Shown here one piece after another: positions 1 through 8,022 of a stretch of 64,000 nucleotides of DNA (positions are counted from its first letter, which is position 1; every line of letters begins with the position of its first letter). The stretch comes from an uncultured Anaerolineae bacterium (GTDB lineage: Bacteria > Chloroflexota > Anaerolineae > Aggregatilineales > Phototrophicaceae). Location: assembly GCA_938022205.1 (NCBI GenBank), contig CALIEB010000002.1, forward strand, positions 216,866-280,865, read 5' to 3'. The notes beneath the pieces are model-generated. The model saw only the letters and a program-made list of their open reading frames with translations, had not been told where the DNA came from and did no database searches. A program made the position numbers and the translations under genes.

Positions 1-1227
1 CAGCGCGTCGCGGTGCGCATCAGCTTGTGCTGCTGTAAGGATAGCCCGTGCAGCGAACACATCGCGCAAAATGGCGTAGTACGCGCCGTCGTTCTCAAGG
101 TCATCCGCCGTCAAAAACGCGCGCGCCATGTCGGCATAGTCCAATTCACCCACCGGCGCAAGCTCAATCGCCAGCACGAGCAAGCTACCCATCACATCGC
201 GCGCGCGATGCAACGCAAGATAGGCGGGCATGGTCTGACAGTAACGCTCGTAAATCGCTACCAGCGCGTCGTAAAACGCGCCTGTAAACACCCGCGAGTA
301 GTTGTGTTCTTGGCGCGAGAGCGTCGTTTCAGGGTTTTCAGGCAGATAAACCAACTCATCAAACGGCTGCAACACCAAGTCGTTGATGGCATTGCGCAAA
401 TAAACGGAGTGCTGGGGCAGCAGTTCAGATGGCACGAGATGCTCCGCTAGCTCACTCACGAAGTTGCTCACGCGCAAATTGCCGTCTGTCAGCTCAAGCA
501 AGCGGCGAATGAGCGCGTCGTCGTGCAGCGCAGCCAGCACCGCCGCCATGTCACCGAAACTTTCGTGGAAGGCGCGCGGGACCAAGCCAAATGACTCGTT
601 GTACAAGTCGCGCAAGCCGTCAAGCACAGCGTGGGCGGTTTCATGGGTGACGATGTCCGCGCTTTCGGCGGTGCTGTGCAGCAGACCATCGGGCGTTTGA
701 AAGGTGTGAAAGCCTAACAAGCGGTCGCGCTCGCTGTAAAAAGCGTTGTTCATGTCGCCAGCGTGCGGGTCAATTGTCAAGCGCGGCGCGCCGAACGCCC
801 AGGGCAGCGCGCGCCGCGCATAGCGTTCGAACATGCGCAGCGTAAACGTGGCGTGATAGAAAGCGTTGACAGCGGCAAATTCGGGCTGATGCGGCAGATA
901 GATGTAGCCGCCTTCAGCATTGGGCTGCACGACAATGCCACGGCTGTCCTCAACGCGGAAGCGCGCGTTAACCAAGCCCGCTTGGATGTCATCCGCCTGC
1001 ATGGTGCGCAGCTCCGGCTCGCCCAACAGCGGGTTTTGCGGGTAGATTAGCACTTGTACCTGATTAGCGACCTCGTAGGGCAGCGGTTCTGGGTTGAGCG
1101 TGAATGCCCCCATCATTTTCTGCGCGGTGGCTAGCGGCAAGGCTGCGCCCTGTGCCAACCGCTGCAGCAAGGTTCTGACACCAAAATGCGGGCTACCGTG
1201 AAACGACTGCGTCTCTTCTGCACTCAT
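1..1227 (-). CDS. M4-like (thermolysin-type) metallopeptidase, C-terminus cut by window edge
   Basis: Reading the minus strand from an ATG at 1227 gives an uninterrupted frame of 409 codons that runs off the left edge. A strong ribosome-binding site (AAAGGA, 6 nt spacing) precedes the ATG. The protein contains HETAH (nt 631-645, about residues 195-199). About 23 residues after the second His comes FHESFGD, which matches the Glu-xxx-Asp signature that follows HExxH in M4 gluzincins (NExxSD in thermolysin). A zinc site of two His plus the downstream Glu is therefore likely. No signal peptide is visible: the N-terminus (MSAEETQSFHGSP) is polar, so it may be cytoplasmic or exported by another route. 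The gene is divergent from aconitase. The rest of the catalytic domain lies outside the window, so activity cannot be confirmed. Family assignment is inference from the motif pair. Confidence 0.75.
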   Translation of the reverse strand, partial: MSAEETQSFHGSPHFGVRTLLQRLAQGAALPLATAQKMMGAFTLNPEPLPYEVANQVQVLIYPQNPLLGEPELRTMQADDIQAGLVNARFRVEDSRGIVVQPNAEGGYIYLPHQPEFAAVNAFYHATFTLRMFERYARRALPWAFGAPRLTIDPHAGDMNNAFYSERDRLLGFHTFQTPDGLLHSTAESADIVTHETAHAVLDGLRDLYNESFGLVPRAFHESFGDMAAVLAALHDDALIRRLLELTDGNLRVSNFVSELAEHLVPSELLPQHSVYLRNAINDLVLQPFDELVYLPENPETTLSRQEHNYSRVFTGAFYDALVAIYERYCQTMPAYLALHRARDVMGSLLVLAIELAPVGELDYADMARAFLTADDLENDGAYYAILRDVFAARAILTAAQADAHRDAL

Positions 1228-1292
1228 AGCGCGTCCTTTATGTGCTTGCCTCTTGCCGTTGATTCTAGGCGATAGCGCGCAACGGCGCAAAT

Positions 1293-1312
1293 TATTGATT
1301 TTTTTATCAATA
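1293..1312. promoter_or_regulatory. AT-rich divergent promoter region with inverted repeat
   Basis: The 181-bp gap between the divergent peptidase and aconitase is far more AT-rich than its surroundings. It contains a perfect 7-bp inverted repeat (TATTGAT / ATCAATA) around a T6 spacer. A TAAAAT at 1363-1368 could be the aconitase -10 box, but I see no convincing -35 box at the right distance. The repeat could be an operator or simply part of an AT-rich promoter; no regulator can be named. Confidence 0.3.
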
Positions 1313-1408
1313 TAAATAACTTAATCAATTAAATGACTATACCCTTTTTGGCTAAACTGCGTTAAAATAGCCGCGTTAGCCTTATATTTTTTAACAAGAG
1401 GACACACT

Positions 1409-4093
1409 ATGAGCGATGCTTTTGGCGCACGCGGCACTTTCGATACCGGCAACGGCAAGGCGGTCATCTACCGCCTTAGCGCACTTTCCGCAAAAGGTAT
1501 CGGCAAGATTGACCGCTTACCCTTCTCTATCAAGATATTGTTGGAAAATGCGCTACGCAACGTGGACGGGCGCATCATCACTGAGCAAGACGTACTCAAC
1601 CTTGCCAACTGGGAACAAGGCGTAGACGTGCCGTTTAAGCCCGCTCGCGTCATCCTGCAAGACTTCACGGGCGTGCCGTGCGTCGTCGACCTCGCCGCGC
1701 TGCGTGACGCGATGCTGCGCATGGGCGGCGACCCCAAGAAAATCAACCCGATTGTCCCGGTTGACCTGGTGATTGACCACTCTGTACAGGTCGATTACTT
1801 CGCTAGCAGCGACGCGCTCGCACTCAACAGCAGCCTTGAGTTTGAGCGCAACGTGGAACGCTACGAGTTCTTGCACTGGGGACAAAAAGCCTTCAGCAAC
1901 TTCAGGGTCGTGCCGCCCGCCACTGGCATCGTGCATCAGGTTAACCTTGAGTACCTCGCCAAAGTGGTGCAGCTCTTCGACGACCCGCAAGGCGGCAAAG
2001 TAGCGATGCCCGACACGCTGGTCGGCACAGACAGCCACACGACGATGATTAACGGCATCGGCGTGTTGGGCTGGGGCGTGGGCGGCATCGAGGCAGAGGC
2101 TGCCATGCTCGGACAGCCTATCTACATGGTCATGCCCGAAGTCATCGGCGTGAAGTTGACGGGCGCGCTGCCCGAAGGCGCAACCGCCACCGACCTCGTG
2201 CTGGTGGTCACGCAGATGCTGCGCAAAAAGGGCGTAGTCGACAAGTTTGTCGAGTTCTATGGCAGCGGCATCAGCAGCATGTCCTTGCCTGACCGCGCCA
2301 CCATCGCCAACATGGCACCCGAATACGGTGCGACGATGGGCTTCTTCCCTGTGGACGACGAGGCATTGAGCTATCTTGAACGCACCGGGCGCGACCCGCA
2401 GCTGGTCGAGATGGTGCGCCGCTATTGCAAAGAACAAGGCTTATTCCGCACCGACGACACGCCTGACCCCATCTTCACCGACACCCTAGAGCTAGACCTC
2501 AGTACCGTCGAGCCGAGCATGGCGGGTCCCATGCGTCCGCAAGACCGCGTCGCCCTGCGTGACATGAAACCTACCTTCCAGAAGGCACTGCGCGCCCCAA
2601 CAAGCGAGCGCGGCTTTGCCCTTGACGAAAGCAAGCTCAGCAACACCGCCGTCATCAAGAACGGTCACACCAGCGAAATTAAGCACGGCGCGGTCGTCAT
2701 CGCGTCCATCACCAGCTGCACCAACACCAGCAACCCGTCCGTGATGATAGGCGCGGGCTTGCTGGCGAAGAAAGCCGTCGAGCGCGGGCTGACGCGCAAG
2801 CCCTACGTGAAGACCAGCCTTGCGCCCGGCTCTAAGGTCGTGACGGAATATCTCAAGGCGGCGGGCTTAACGCCCTATCTCGAGCAACTTGGCTTCCACA
2901 CCGTGGGCTACGGCTGCACGACCTGCATCGGCAACTCGGGACCGCTGCCCGAAGAAGTGTCCAGCGCAGTGCGCGAGGGCGACATCGTCGCAGCAGCAGT
3001 GTTGAGCGGCAACCGCAACTTCAGCGGACGCATCAACGCCGACGTGAAAGCGAACTACCTAGCTTCCCCACCGCTGGTCGTAGCGTACGCGCTGGCTGGC
3101 ACGGTCGACATTGACCTGAACAACGAGCCGCTGGGCTACGACAAAGACGGCGCACCGGTCTACCTGCGCGACATTTGGCCCACCCAAGAGGAAGTGCTAC
3201 ACACCGTGCAAACCGCACTTTCGGCAGAGATGTTCAAAGAGCAGTACGGCAACGTTTACACCGGCAACGAACGGTGGAACGCCATTCCCAGCGCAGACGG
3301 CGACGTGTTTCAATGGAACGAGGACAGCACCTACATCCAAGAGCCGCCCTTCTTCCTTTCGATTAGCCCTAAGCCCGAGCCGCTCAAACCTATCACGGGC
3401 GCGCGGGTGTTGGGCTTGTTTGGCGACAGCATCACCACCGACCACATCTCACCCGCCGGCAGCATCGCCGCCGACAGCCCCGCCGGCAAGTACCTGTTGA
3501 GCAAGGGCGTGGAGAAGAAGGATTTCAACAGCTATGGCGCGCGGCGCGGCAACGACCGCGTGATGACGCGCGGCACGTTCGCTAACATTCGCCTGCGCAA
3601 CTTGCTCGTCGAGGGCAGCGAGGGTGGCATCACCGAACACCTGCCGACGGGCGAAATCATGGCGATTTACGACGCGGCAATGAAATATCAAGCGGAAAAG
3701 ACCGACCTCATCATCTTAGCAGGCAAAGACTACGGCATGGGGTCGAGCCGCGACTGGGCAGCCAAAGGCACGTTCTTGCTAGGCGTGAAGGCGGTCATCG
3801 CCGAGAGCTTCGAGCGCATCCACCGCAGCAACTTGGTGATGATGGGCGTGCTGCCGTTGGTCTTCACAGACGGGCAGTCGTGGCAGTCGTTGGGCTTGAC
3901 AGGGCGCGAGACCTACACCATCCCCGTAAGCGATGACATTCAGCCCAAGCAAACCATCACCGTAACCGCCACCGCCGCCGACGGCACGAGCAAGAGCTTC
4001 ACCTGCCTTGTGCGCCTTGACACAGTCGTCGAGGTGGATTACTACAAAAACGGCGGTATCTTGCAAACCGTGCTGCGCCAGTTCAACGCCTAA
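1409..4093 (+). CDS. acnA: Aconitate hydratase (AcnA type)
   Basis: This is the TCA-cycle enzyme that interconverts citrate and isocitrate in the cytoplasm using a [4Fe-4S] cluster. The 894-residue length is normal for the AcnA/IRP1 class. The cluster cysteines are visible: Cys437 in the SCTNTSNP block, and Cys503 and Cys506 in the [11 protein letters not shown] block, almost the same positions as in E. coli AcnA. The C-terminal swivel domain has the [14 protein letters not shown] and [10 protein letters not shown] active-site blocks. The start is supported by an AGAGGA box 6-7 nt upstream. The gene is monocistronic, with an AT-rich promoter region on one side and a hairpin followed by a convergent gene on the other. 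AcnA-type enzymes are commonly dual citrate/2-methylcitrate dehydratases; nothing nearby indicates a methylcitrate role. Confidence 0.97.
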   Translation: MSDAFGARGTFDTGNGKAVIYRLSALSAKGIGKIDRLPFSIKILLENALRNVDGRIITEQDVLNLANWEQGVDVPFKPARVILQDFTGVPCVVDLAALRDAMLRMGGDPKKINPIVPVDLVIDHSVQVDYFASSDALALNSSLEFERNVERYEFLHWGQKAFSNFRVVPPATGIVHQVNLEYLAKVVQLFDDPQGGKVAMPDTLVGTDSHTTMINGIGVLGWGVGGIEAEAAMLGQPIYMVMPEVIGVKLTGALPEGATATDLVLVVTQMLRKKGVVDKFVEFYGSGISSMSLPDRATIANMAPEYGATMGFFPVDDEALSYLERTGRDPQLVEMVRRYCKEQGLFRTDDTPDPIFTDTLELDLSTVEPSMAGPMRPQDRVALRDMKPTFQKALRAPTSERGFALDESKLSNTAVIKNGHTSEIKHGAVVIASITSCTNTSNPSVMIGAGLLAKKAVERGLTRKPYVKTSLAPGSKVVTEYLKAAGLTPYLEQLGFHTVGYGCTTCIGNSGPLPEEVSSAVREGDIVAAAVLSGNRNFSGRINADVKANYLASPPLVVAYALAGTVDIDLNNEPLGYDKDGAPVYLRDIWPTQEEVLHTVQTALSAEMFKEQYGNVYTGNERWNAIPSADGDVFQWNEDSTYIQEPPFFLSISPKPEPLKPITGARVLGLFGDSITTDHISPAGSIAADSPAGKYLLSKGVEKKDFNSYGARRGNDRVMTRGTFANIRLRNLLVEGSEGGITEHLPTGEIMAIYDAAMKYQAEKTDLIILAGKDYGMGSSRDWAAKGTFLLGVKAVIAESFERIHRSNLVMMGVLPLVFTDGQSWQSLGLTGRETYTIPVSDDIQPKQTITVTATAADGTSKSFTCLVRLDTVVEVDYYKNGGILQTVLRQFNA

Positions 4094-4112
4094 GCAAGCC
4101 GCCTAGCGAACT

Positions 4113-4143
4113 AACAGCCCGTCAGGTCTCTGCACGGGCTGTT
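4113..4143. terminator. Hairpin between convergent genes (no U-run)
   Basis: Perfect 10-bp stem (AACAGCCCGT / ACGGGCTGTT) with an 11-nt loop, lying between the aconitase stop and the stop of the convergent phosphatase-family gene. Neither side has a T-run, so it is either a weak bidirectional terminator or a 3'-end-protecting hairpin. Confidence 0.55.
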
Positions 4144-4147
4144 GACA

Positions 4148-5554
4148 TTAGCCAATAACGTTGCCCTGCAGTTCAGCTGGCACAGGCAAGCGCAAGCGGT
4201 CAAGCACCGTCGGCGTGATGTCCATGAGCTGGCGGTCGGCGACACGCCCACGCCCGCGCTGATGTGGGTCTACCCACAAGAACAAGCCCTCTTCGGCGTG
4301 ATTGGCATCGTCGGGTCCCATGTCGTTTTCCAGCGTGTAATGCGTCGGGTAGCCAAAGCCGCCCACCGCCCGCCAGTGCAGCTCACCAAAGTAGACCAGC
4401 AAATCAGGCGCGATGCCGTTCACCTGCGCGTAAAGCTCGCGCGGGCGCATGGCACGCACTGGCAACGGCTGCCCCTTATCGTCCGTCAGGGTTGCCAGCA
4501 GCGCGCTCAGCTCTTGCAGCGTCTGCTCATAAGCGTCTGGCGCGACAACGCCATGTGGTTCGCGCCCACGCACGTTGAGGAAGATGCGCCCATAGTAGCC
4601 GCCTGTTGACCAAGCGCGCGTGCGCTCCCAATCGATCTGTGCTGCGCTGAAAGGGAGAATGTCGCCCGTTTTAGGCGGGTTGTGCAGTGCCAACCACCCC
4701 TGCTGACGCAACCACTCGTTGATAGCAATCGCGCCGTCCATGCGCTTTGCCCCATGGTCGCTCACGACCGCCACACTGGTTTGGTCGTCAACACATGCCA
4801 GCAGCCGCCCAATCCAGCTGTCGACAAACCGATAGTAGTCGCGCACAACCTGCTGGTAGGGGTTATCAGACGTGTAAAGGCGGTGCTGAGAATCAAAGTA
4901 CCGCCAAAACCCGTGATGCAAGCGGTCAAGCGCGATGTTCACGTGCATCGCAAACGTCCAATCGCCGCGCTGGAGCTGTGCCTCAAAGGCACGATACTGC
5001 CGTTCGGTTAAGTCATAAATGCGCTGCAAAAGCGCGTCCTTGTCGGTCGTACGAAAGCCCCTCACATCAAACGCATAATCGGGGTCAGCCTTCAACAGCT
5101 CGTGCTTGAGCAAGGCGGGGTATGTGAACGCGCTCTCTCGCGAGGGCGTGAGAAAGTCGCTGATGAGCCGTCCGTTGACAGGCTGCACAGGGTACGTTTG
5201 TGGCACGTTCACCACCAACACGCGCTGCCCCGCTTGCCCAACACGCTCCCAAAGGCGCGGCAGCGTGACGGCACGGCTGTCGGCAGCAGTCAGCGCGCTG
5301 TAGTCGTAGCTGGCACGGTTGCGAAAGCCATAAATGCCCAGCGTGCCTGCATCGCGGCTGGTGGTCATGCTTGCCCACGCCGGCACGGTGATGCACGGCA
5401 CCGACGAACGCAGCACGCCCCATGTGCCTTGTGCCATTAGAGCGCGCACGTTGGGCAGGTCCGCGGCAAACTGCTCAAATAGCAGCGTGGGACTTGCGCA
5501 ATCTAAGCCAATCACCAAACATTTGGCGGGCTTACGTCGCAAAAACCCCGCCAT
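4148..5554 (-). CDS. Alkaline-phosphatase-superfamily enzyme (type I phosphodiesterase/nucleotide pyrophosphatase-like)
   Basis: A 468-residue protein of the alkaline phosphatase superfamily, whose members hydrolyse phosphate mono- or diesters with two metal ions. The N-terminus has the first metal ligand in VIGLDCASP (Asp18). It is followed by the nucleophile region CITVPAWASM (Thr56), the usual TxPAW pattern of the NPP/AP-like branch. A second metal block, SDHGAKRM, and a late His in NHAEEGLF complete the set. No signal peptide or membrane segment is obvious, suggesting a cytoplasmic enzyme. The start codon abuts the NusB stop codon (TAAATG), so the two are translationally coupled. Homologues in bacteria and archaea are often annotated as predicted phosphodiesterases of unknown substrate, and the substrate is not evident here. 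Confidence 0.85.
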   Translation of the reverse strand: MAGFLRRKPAKCLVIGLDCASPTLLFEQFAADLPNVRALMAQGTWGVLRSSVPCITVPAWASMTTSRDAGTLGIYGFRNRASYDYSALTAADSRAVTLPRLWERVGQAGQRVLVVNVPQTYPVQPVNGRLISDFLTPSRESAFTYPALLKHELLKADPDYAFDVRGFRTTDKDALLQRIYDLTERQYRAFEAQLQRGDWTFAMHVNIALDRLHHGFWRYFDSQHRLYTSDNPYQQVVRDYYRFVDSWIGRLLACVDDQTSVAVVSDHGAKRMDGAIAINEWLRQQGWLALHNPPKTGDILPFSAAQIDWERTRAWSTGGYYGRIFLNVRGREPHGVVAPDAYEQTLQELSALLATLTDDKGQPLPVRAMRPRELYAQVNGIAPDLLVYFGELHWRAVGGFGYPTHYTLENDMGPDDANHAEEGLFLWVDPHQRGRGRVADRQLMDITPTVLDRLRLPVPAELQGNVIG

Positions 5555-6199
5555 TTAGCTATCCGCAGGAGGCGCAGCGTTGTTGCGCAGCATACCGCGC
5601 AGTGCCAGTGTCTCGTTGTCGATATCGTCGGCAATCGTCGCCAACACGCCGTTGACAAAGCGCAGCGTGCTATCCGAACCAAACACCAGCGACAAGTCGA
5701 CTGCCTCACTGATGATAATGTTCTGCGAGAGCTTGTCCTCAATCGCTAGCTCAAACACGGCGATGCGCAGGATATTGCGGTCAACAATCGACACCTGGCT
5801 AATAGGAAACTCAGGCGCGTAACGCTGCACAATGACATCGAGCTGGGCTAAGTTGTCCAGCACGCCGCGCACCAAAAACTCAAAATAGCGTAGCAACCGC
5901 CCTTCAATGTCATGCTCATGCGCGACGGTGTCGACAATGCTGCGCAGCTTGCTGCTGTCATAGTCGAAATTAGGCGGCATGTAAGCAGATAGCATTTCTT
6001 GAAAGGTCAGCGTACTGGTCGGCATGAGGAAGTGGTTGAGCGTTTCGCCGACAGTGTGAGTGGTCGTGTCGATTTCGTACAAGGCTTGCAGGGCAAGACG
6101 GCGTGCCAATGTGCGTTCGGTAGCGGCTTGGGGAAGCTCAACCACCTCGCGGGCGATGATGTCGTCTTCATTAAATTCAAATTCGGGATAGTCCGTCAT
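5555..6199 (-). CDS. nusB: Transcription antitermination factor NusB
   Basis: NusB binds boxA RNA with NusE (S10) to assemble antitermination complexes, chiefly on rRNA operons. The family signature begins at ERTLARRLALQALYEID (about residues 28-44). The C-terminal helical half, VDRNILRIAVFELAI...NIIISEAVDLSLVFGSDSTLRFVNGVLA, is typical. At 214 residues it is clearly longer than the usual ~140. There is an acidic N-terminal extension of about 25 residues (DYPEFEFNEDD) and a long insert between the first and later helices. It lies downstream of the YihY-like gene and is directly followed by the phosphatase-superfamily gene. No promoter could be assigned with confidence in the AT-rich 105-bp gap upstream. 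Confidence 0.93.
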   Translation of the reverse strand: MTDYPEFEFNEDDIIAREVVELPQAATERTLARRLALQALYEIDTTTHTVGETLNHFLMPTSTLTFQEMLSAYMPPNFDYDSSKLRSIVDTVAHEHDIEGRLLRYFEFLVRGVLDNLAQLDVIVQRYAPEFPISQVSIVDRNILRIAVFELAIEDKLSQNIIISEAVDLSLVFGSDSTLRFVNGVLATIADDIDNETLALRGMLRNNAAPPADS

Positions 6200-6304
6200 A
6201 GGGGTTCAGCTAACCTAATCAGCCTATGCTAGGTTTGGATACATTAACACAAAGTTTACTCAATAATTGGGTTTTTTGCTATCACAAATCTTCCAATTTA
6301 GACG

Positions 6305-7243
6305 TTACGGGGGCGGCACAATGATGCGAATTCCTTGGGCTTGCGCCTCCTCAAGGCGAGCGTTCTCTTTGTAGGTCAGCCATTCGTTCAGGCGCGCGCA
6401 AAGCTCCGCGCTGAACAAGAAAATCGACGCAATCAGGTACGCCCAAAAGAGCAGCACAATGCCCGTCGCAATGCCGCCATAAATCACCGAAAACGTCGCT
6501 AGATTGGTCAAATACCACTGAAAGGCATACTTTGCTAGCTCCCAGCCCAACGCGCCGAACATCGCGGAAGGCAGCACGGCATCCCACGCCACAAAGCGCG
6601 CCGGCACATAGCGAAACAGCAGCGCGAAGATGACCAAATTCAGCCCCAACGGCAAAAAGAACACCCCCGCGCTCAGCCACACGTTGAGTTCAAGCGAGAA
6701 CGCCAGCAGCAAGCGCAGCACGCCCGACGTAAGGAACGACGACAAGACCAGCACCACCAACGCCAACCCCATCAGCAGCGCAAGCAAGCGCATGCGCCAC
6801 AAGCTGCGCATGGTCGGCACGCTGAAGATGATGTCGAGCGAGTGCGTGATGTTGGAAAACAGCGACGTTGCCGACCAGAGCAAACCCACTAACGCGACCA
6901 CGCCAAACTCTGCGCTTTGGCGGGTTGCCGCGCCAACGGTTTCTTGAATGACCTCCACCGTGCTTTGTGGCAAGAAAAACGCCAGCCCGCGCGCAATTTG
7001 CTCCTGCGCTACAGCCGGACCCACCAGCGCGCCAATCGCCACCGCCAGCAGCAGCACCAGCGGAAACACCGAGAAGATGACGTAGTACGCCAGCGTAGCG
7101 GCTTGCTGTGAACCGCGCGCTAGATAATTCGTCACGGCGCACAGCAGATAGTTTGGCAAGCGATAGGTACGCGCTTGAAGCTGTGTCCAGTGAGCGAGCA
7201 CGAGGGCGCGCACACGGCGTGCGCTGCGTTGTAAGTCAAACAT
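6305..7243 (-). CDS. YihY/virulence factor BrkB family membrane protein
   Basis: A 312-residue integral membrane protein with about six hydrophobic segments. The conserved family pattern is present: GSQQAATLAYYVIFSVFPLVLLL near the N-terminus, and WAYLIASIFLFSAELCARLNEW near the C-terminus. This family (historically mis-called ribonuclease BN) has no settled function; roles in membrane transport or envelope integrity have been suggested. The N-terminal ~35 residues are basic and probably cytoplasmic. It is the first gene of a minus-strand series with nusB. Its start is divergent from a small membrane protein, and the gap carries a clear promoter for the other direction. Confidence 0.9.
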   Translation of the reverse strand: MFDLQRSARRVRALVLAHWTQLQARTYRLPNYLLCAVTNYLARGSQQAATLAYYVIFSVFPLVLLLAVAIGALVGPAVAQEQIARGLAFFLPQSTVEVIQETVGAATRQSAEFGVVALVGLLWSATSLFSNITHSLDIIFSVPTMRSLWRMRLLALLMGLALVVLVLSSFLTSGVLRLLLAFSLELNVWLSAGVFFLPLGLNLVIFALLFRYVPARFVAWDAVLPSAMFGALGWELAKYAFQWYLTNLATFSVIYGGIATGIVLLFWAYLIASIFLFSAELCARLNEWLTYKENARLEEAQAQGIRIIVPPP

Positions 7244-7300
7244 GGCGCACCTGCCCTAGAAAATACTTAGGTCAATTATAACCATCTACGGCGAATAGGG

Positions 7301-7334
7301 TATAATGGGTTGAGTATCTATCCTTTCAAAGGAG
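7301..7334 (+). promoter_or_regulatory. -10 box and ribosome-binding site for the 138-residue membrane protein
   Basis: A perfect TATAAT at 7301-7306 and an AAAGGAG ribosome-binding site at 7328-7334, 7 nt before the ATG. The -35 box is poor (TTATAA with about 19 nt spacing is the best available). Confidence 0.55.
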
Positions 7335-7341
7335 TTCGCCA

Positions 7342-7758
7342 ATGGAAGACTTAGGGCAACAAATCGTCGCCGTATTAGCTCCCAACAGCCTCGCCGATTT
7401 CTTTATCTACCTCATTTTCATCTTGTCGATTGTCGCCAGCGCGACCATTCCAGAGAAAAACGTACAAGCTCCGTACTTGATGTACGCCGTGCTACTGTTC
7501 TGTATTATCGACCTGCTGCGCGGTGACAACGGACAAGGCATGCCTGTGATGGGCTTCGACAACACCGGCTTCGGCACGTTTCTCATCCACATCGGCATGT
7601 TCGCGCTGCCGCTAATTGCGGCGGGTTTGGTGCGACGGCAGGGACGCAAGGGTGGCTTAGCCGTTCCGGCTTGCTTGCTAGCCGGCCTGTTTGGCGGCAT
7701 CTACGCCGTCATGTCGTTCCTCGCGCCAGAAGTGCTTTATGGAACCTTTACCCTGTGA
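7342..7758 (+). CDS. Small four-helix membrane protein of unknown function
   Basis: A 138-residue protein with about four transmembrane segments: residues ~13-30, 38-55, 75-93 and 108-128. A short RRQGRKGG basic loop after the third segment is probably cytoplasmic. I do not recognise the family. It is translated from a strong AAAGGAG site and has its own TATAAT promoter, so it is probably a genuine, separately transcribed gene. The end coincides with the last base before a non-coding gap. No motif suggests a catalytic role. Confidence 0.75.
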   Translation: MEDLGQQIVAVLAPNSLADFFIYLIFILSIVASATIPEKNVQAPYLMYAVLLFCIIDLLRGDNGQGMPVMGFDNTGFGTFLIHIGMFALPLIAAGLVRRQGRKGGLAVPACLLAGLFGGIYAVMSFLAPEVLYGTFTL

Positions 7759-8022
7759 CCATTTATTAGTGCAAGTCGTTTATGTAAAACTCGCTGAAGA
7801 TCGAAGTGCCACCACGTTCATAGAGCGAGCAACATGAACGCACCTGTATGGTAACAGCAATTGTGGTACTTAATGACTTGCTGAAGACATACAAGGCTAT
7901 GTGTGCCGCTTGTTAGTTAGGCTCTTAGGCGAATTGTTGGCGCACGCGGAGGCGTTTCTCAGCGATAGCACGTTGCTTCCTGTGTGTAACGCACACCGTC
8001 ATGGCGTTGTCGTAAGATGCTT
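7759..8022. other. 264-bp gap with no recognised gene
   Basis: Lies between the convergent small membrane protein and comEC. No open frame of credible length with a ribosome-binding site, no clear terminator with a U-run, and no repeat was found. Confidence 0.5.

Noticed and set aside
13..450. 145-codon plus-strand frame at the left edge
   Set aside because: Antisense to the M4-like peptidase frame, which has HETAH and a good ribosome-binding site; the plus-strand product is Arg/Gln-rich shadow sequence.
1553..2437. 294-codon open frame on the minus strand inside aconitase
   Set aside because: It is antisense to a fully conserved enzyme; long antisense frames arise from the codon bias of GC-rich genes. 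It has no ribosome-binding site and no recognisable domain.
7759..8022. Small RNA gene in the gap before comEC
   Set aside because: No promoter-terminator pair and no stable fold could be identified by eye.
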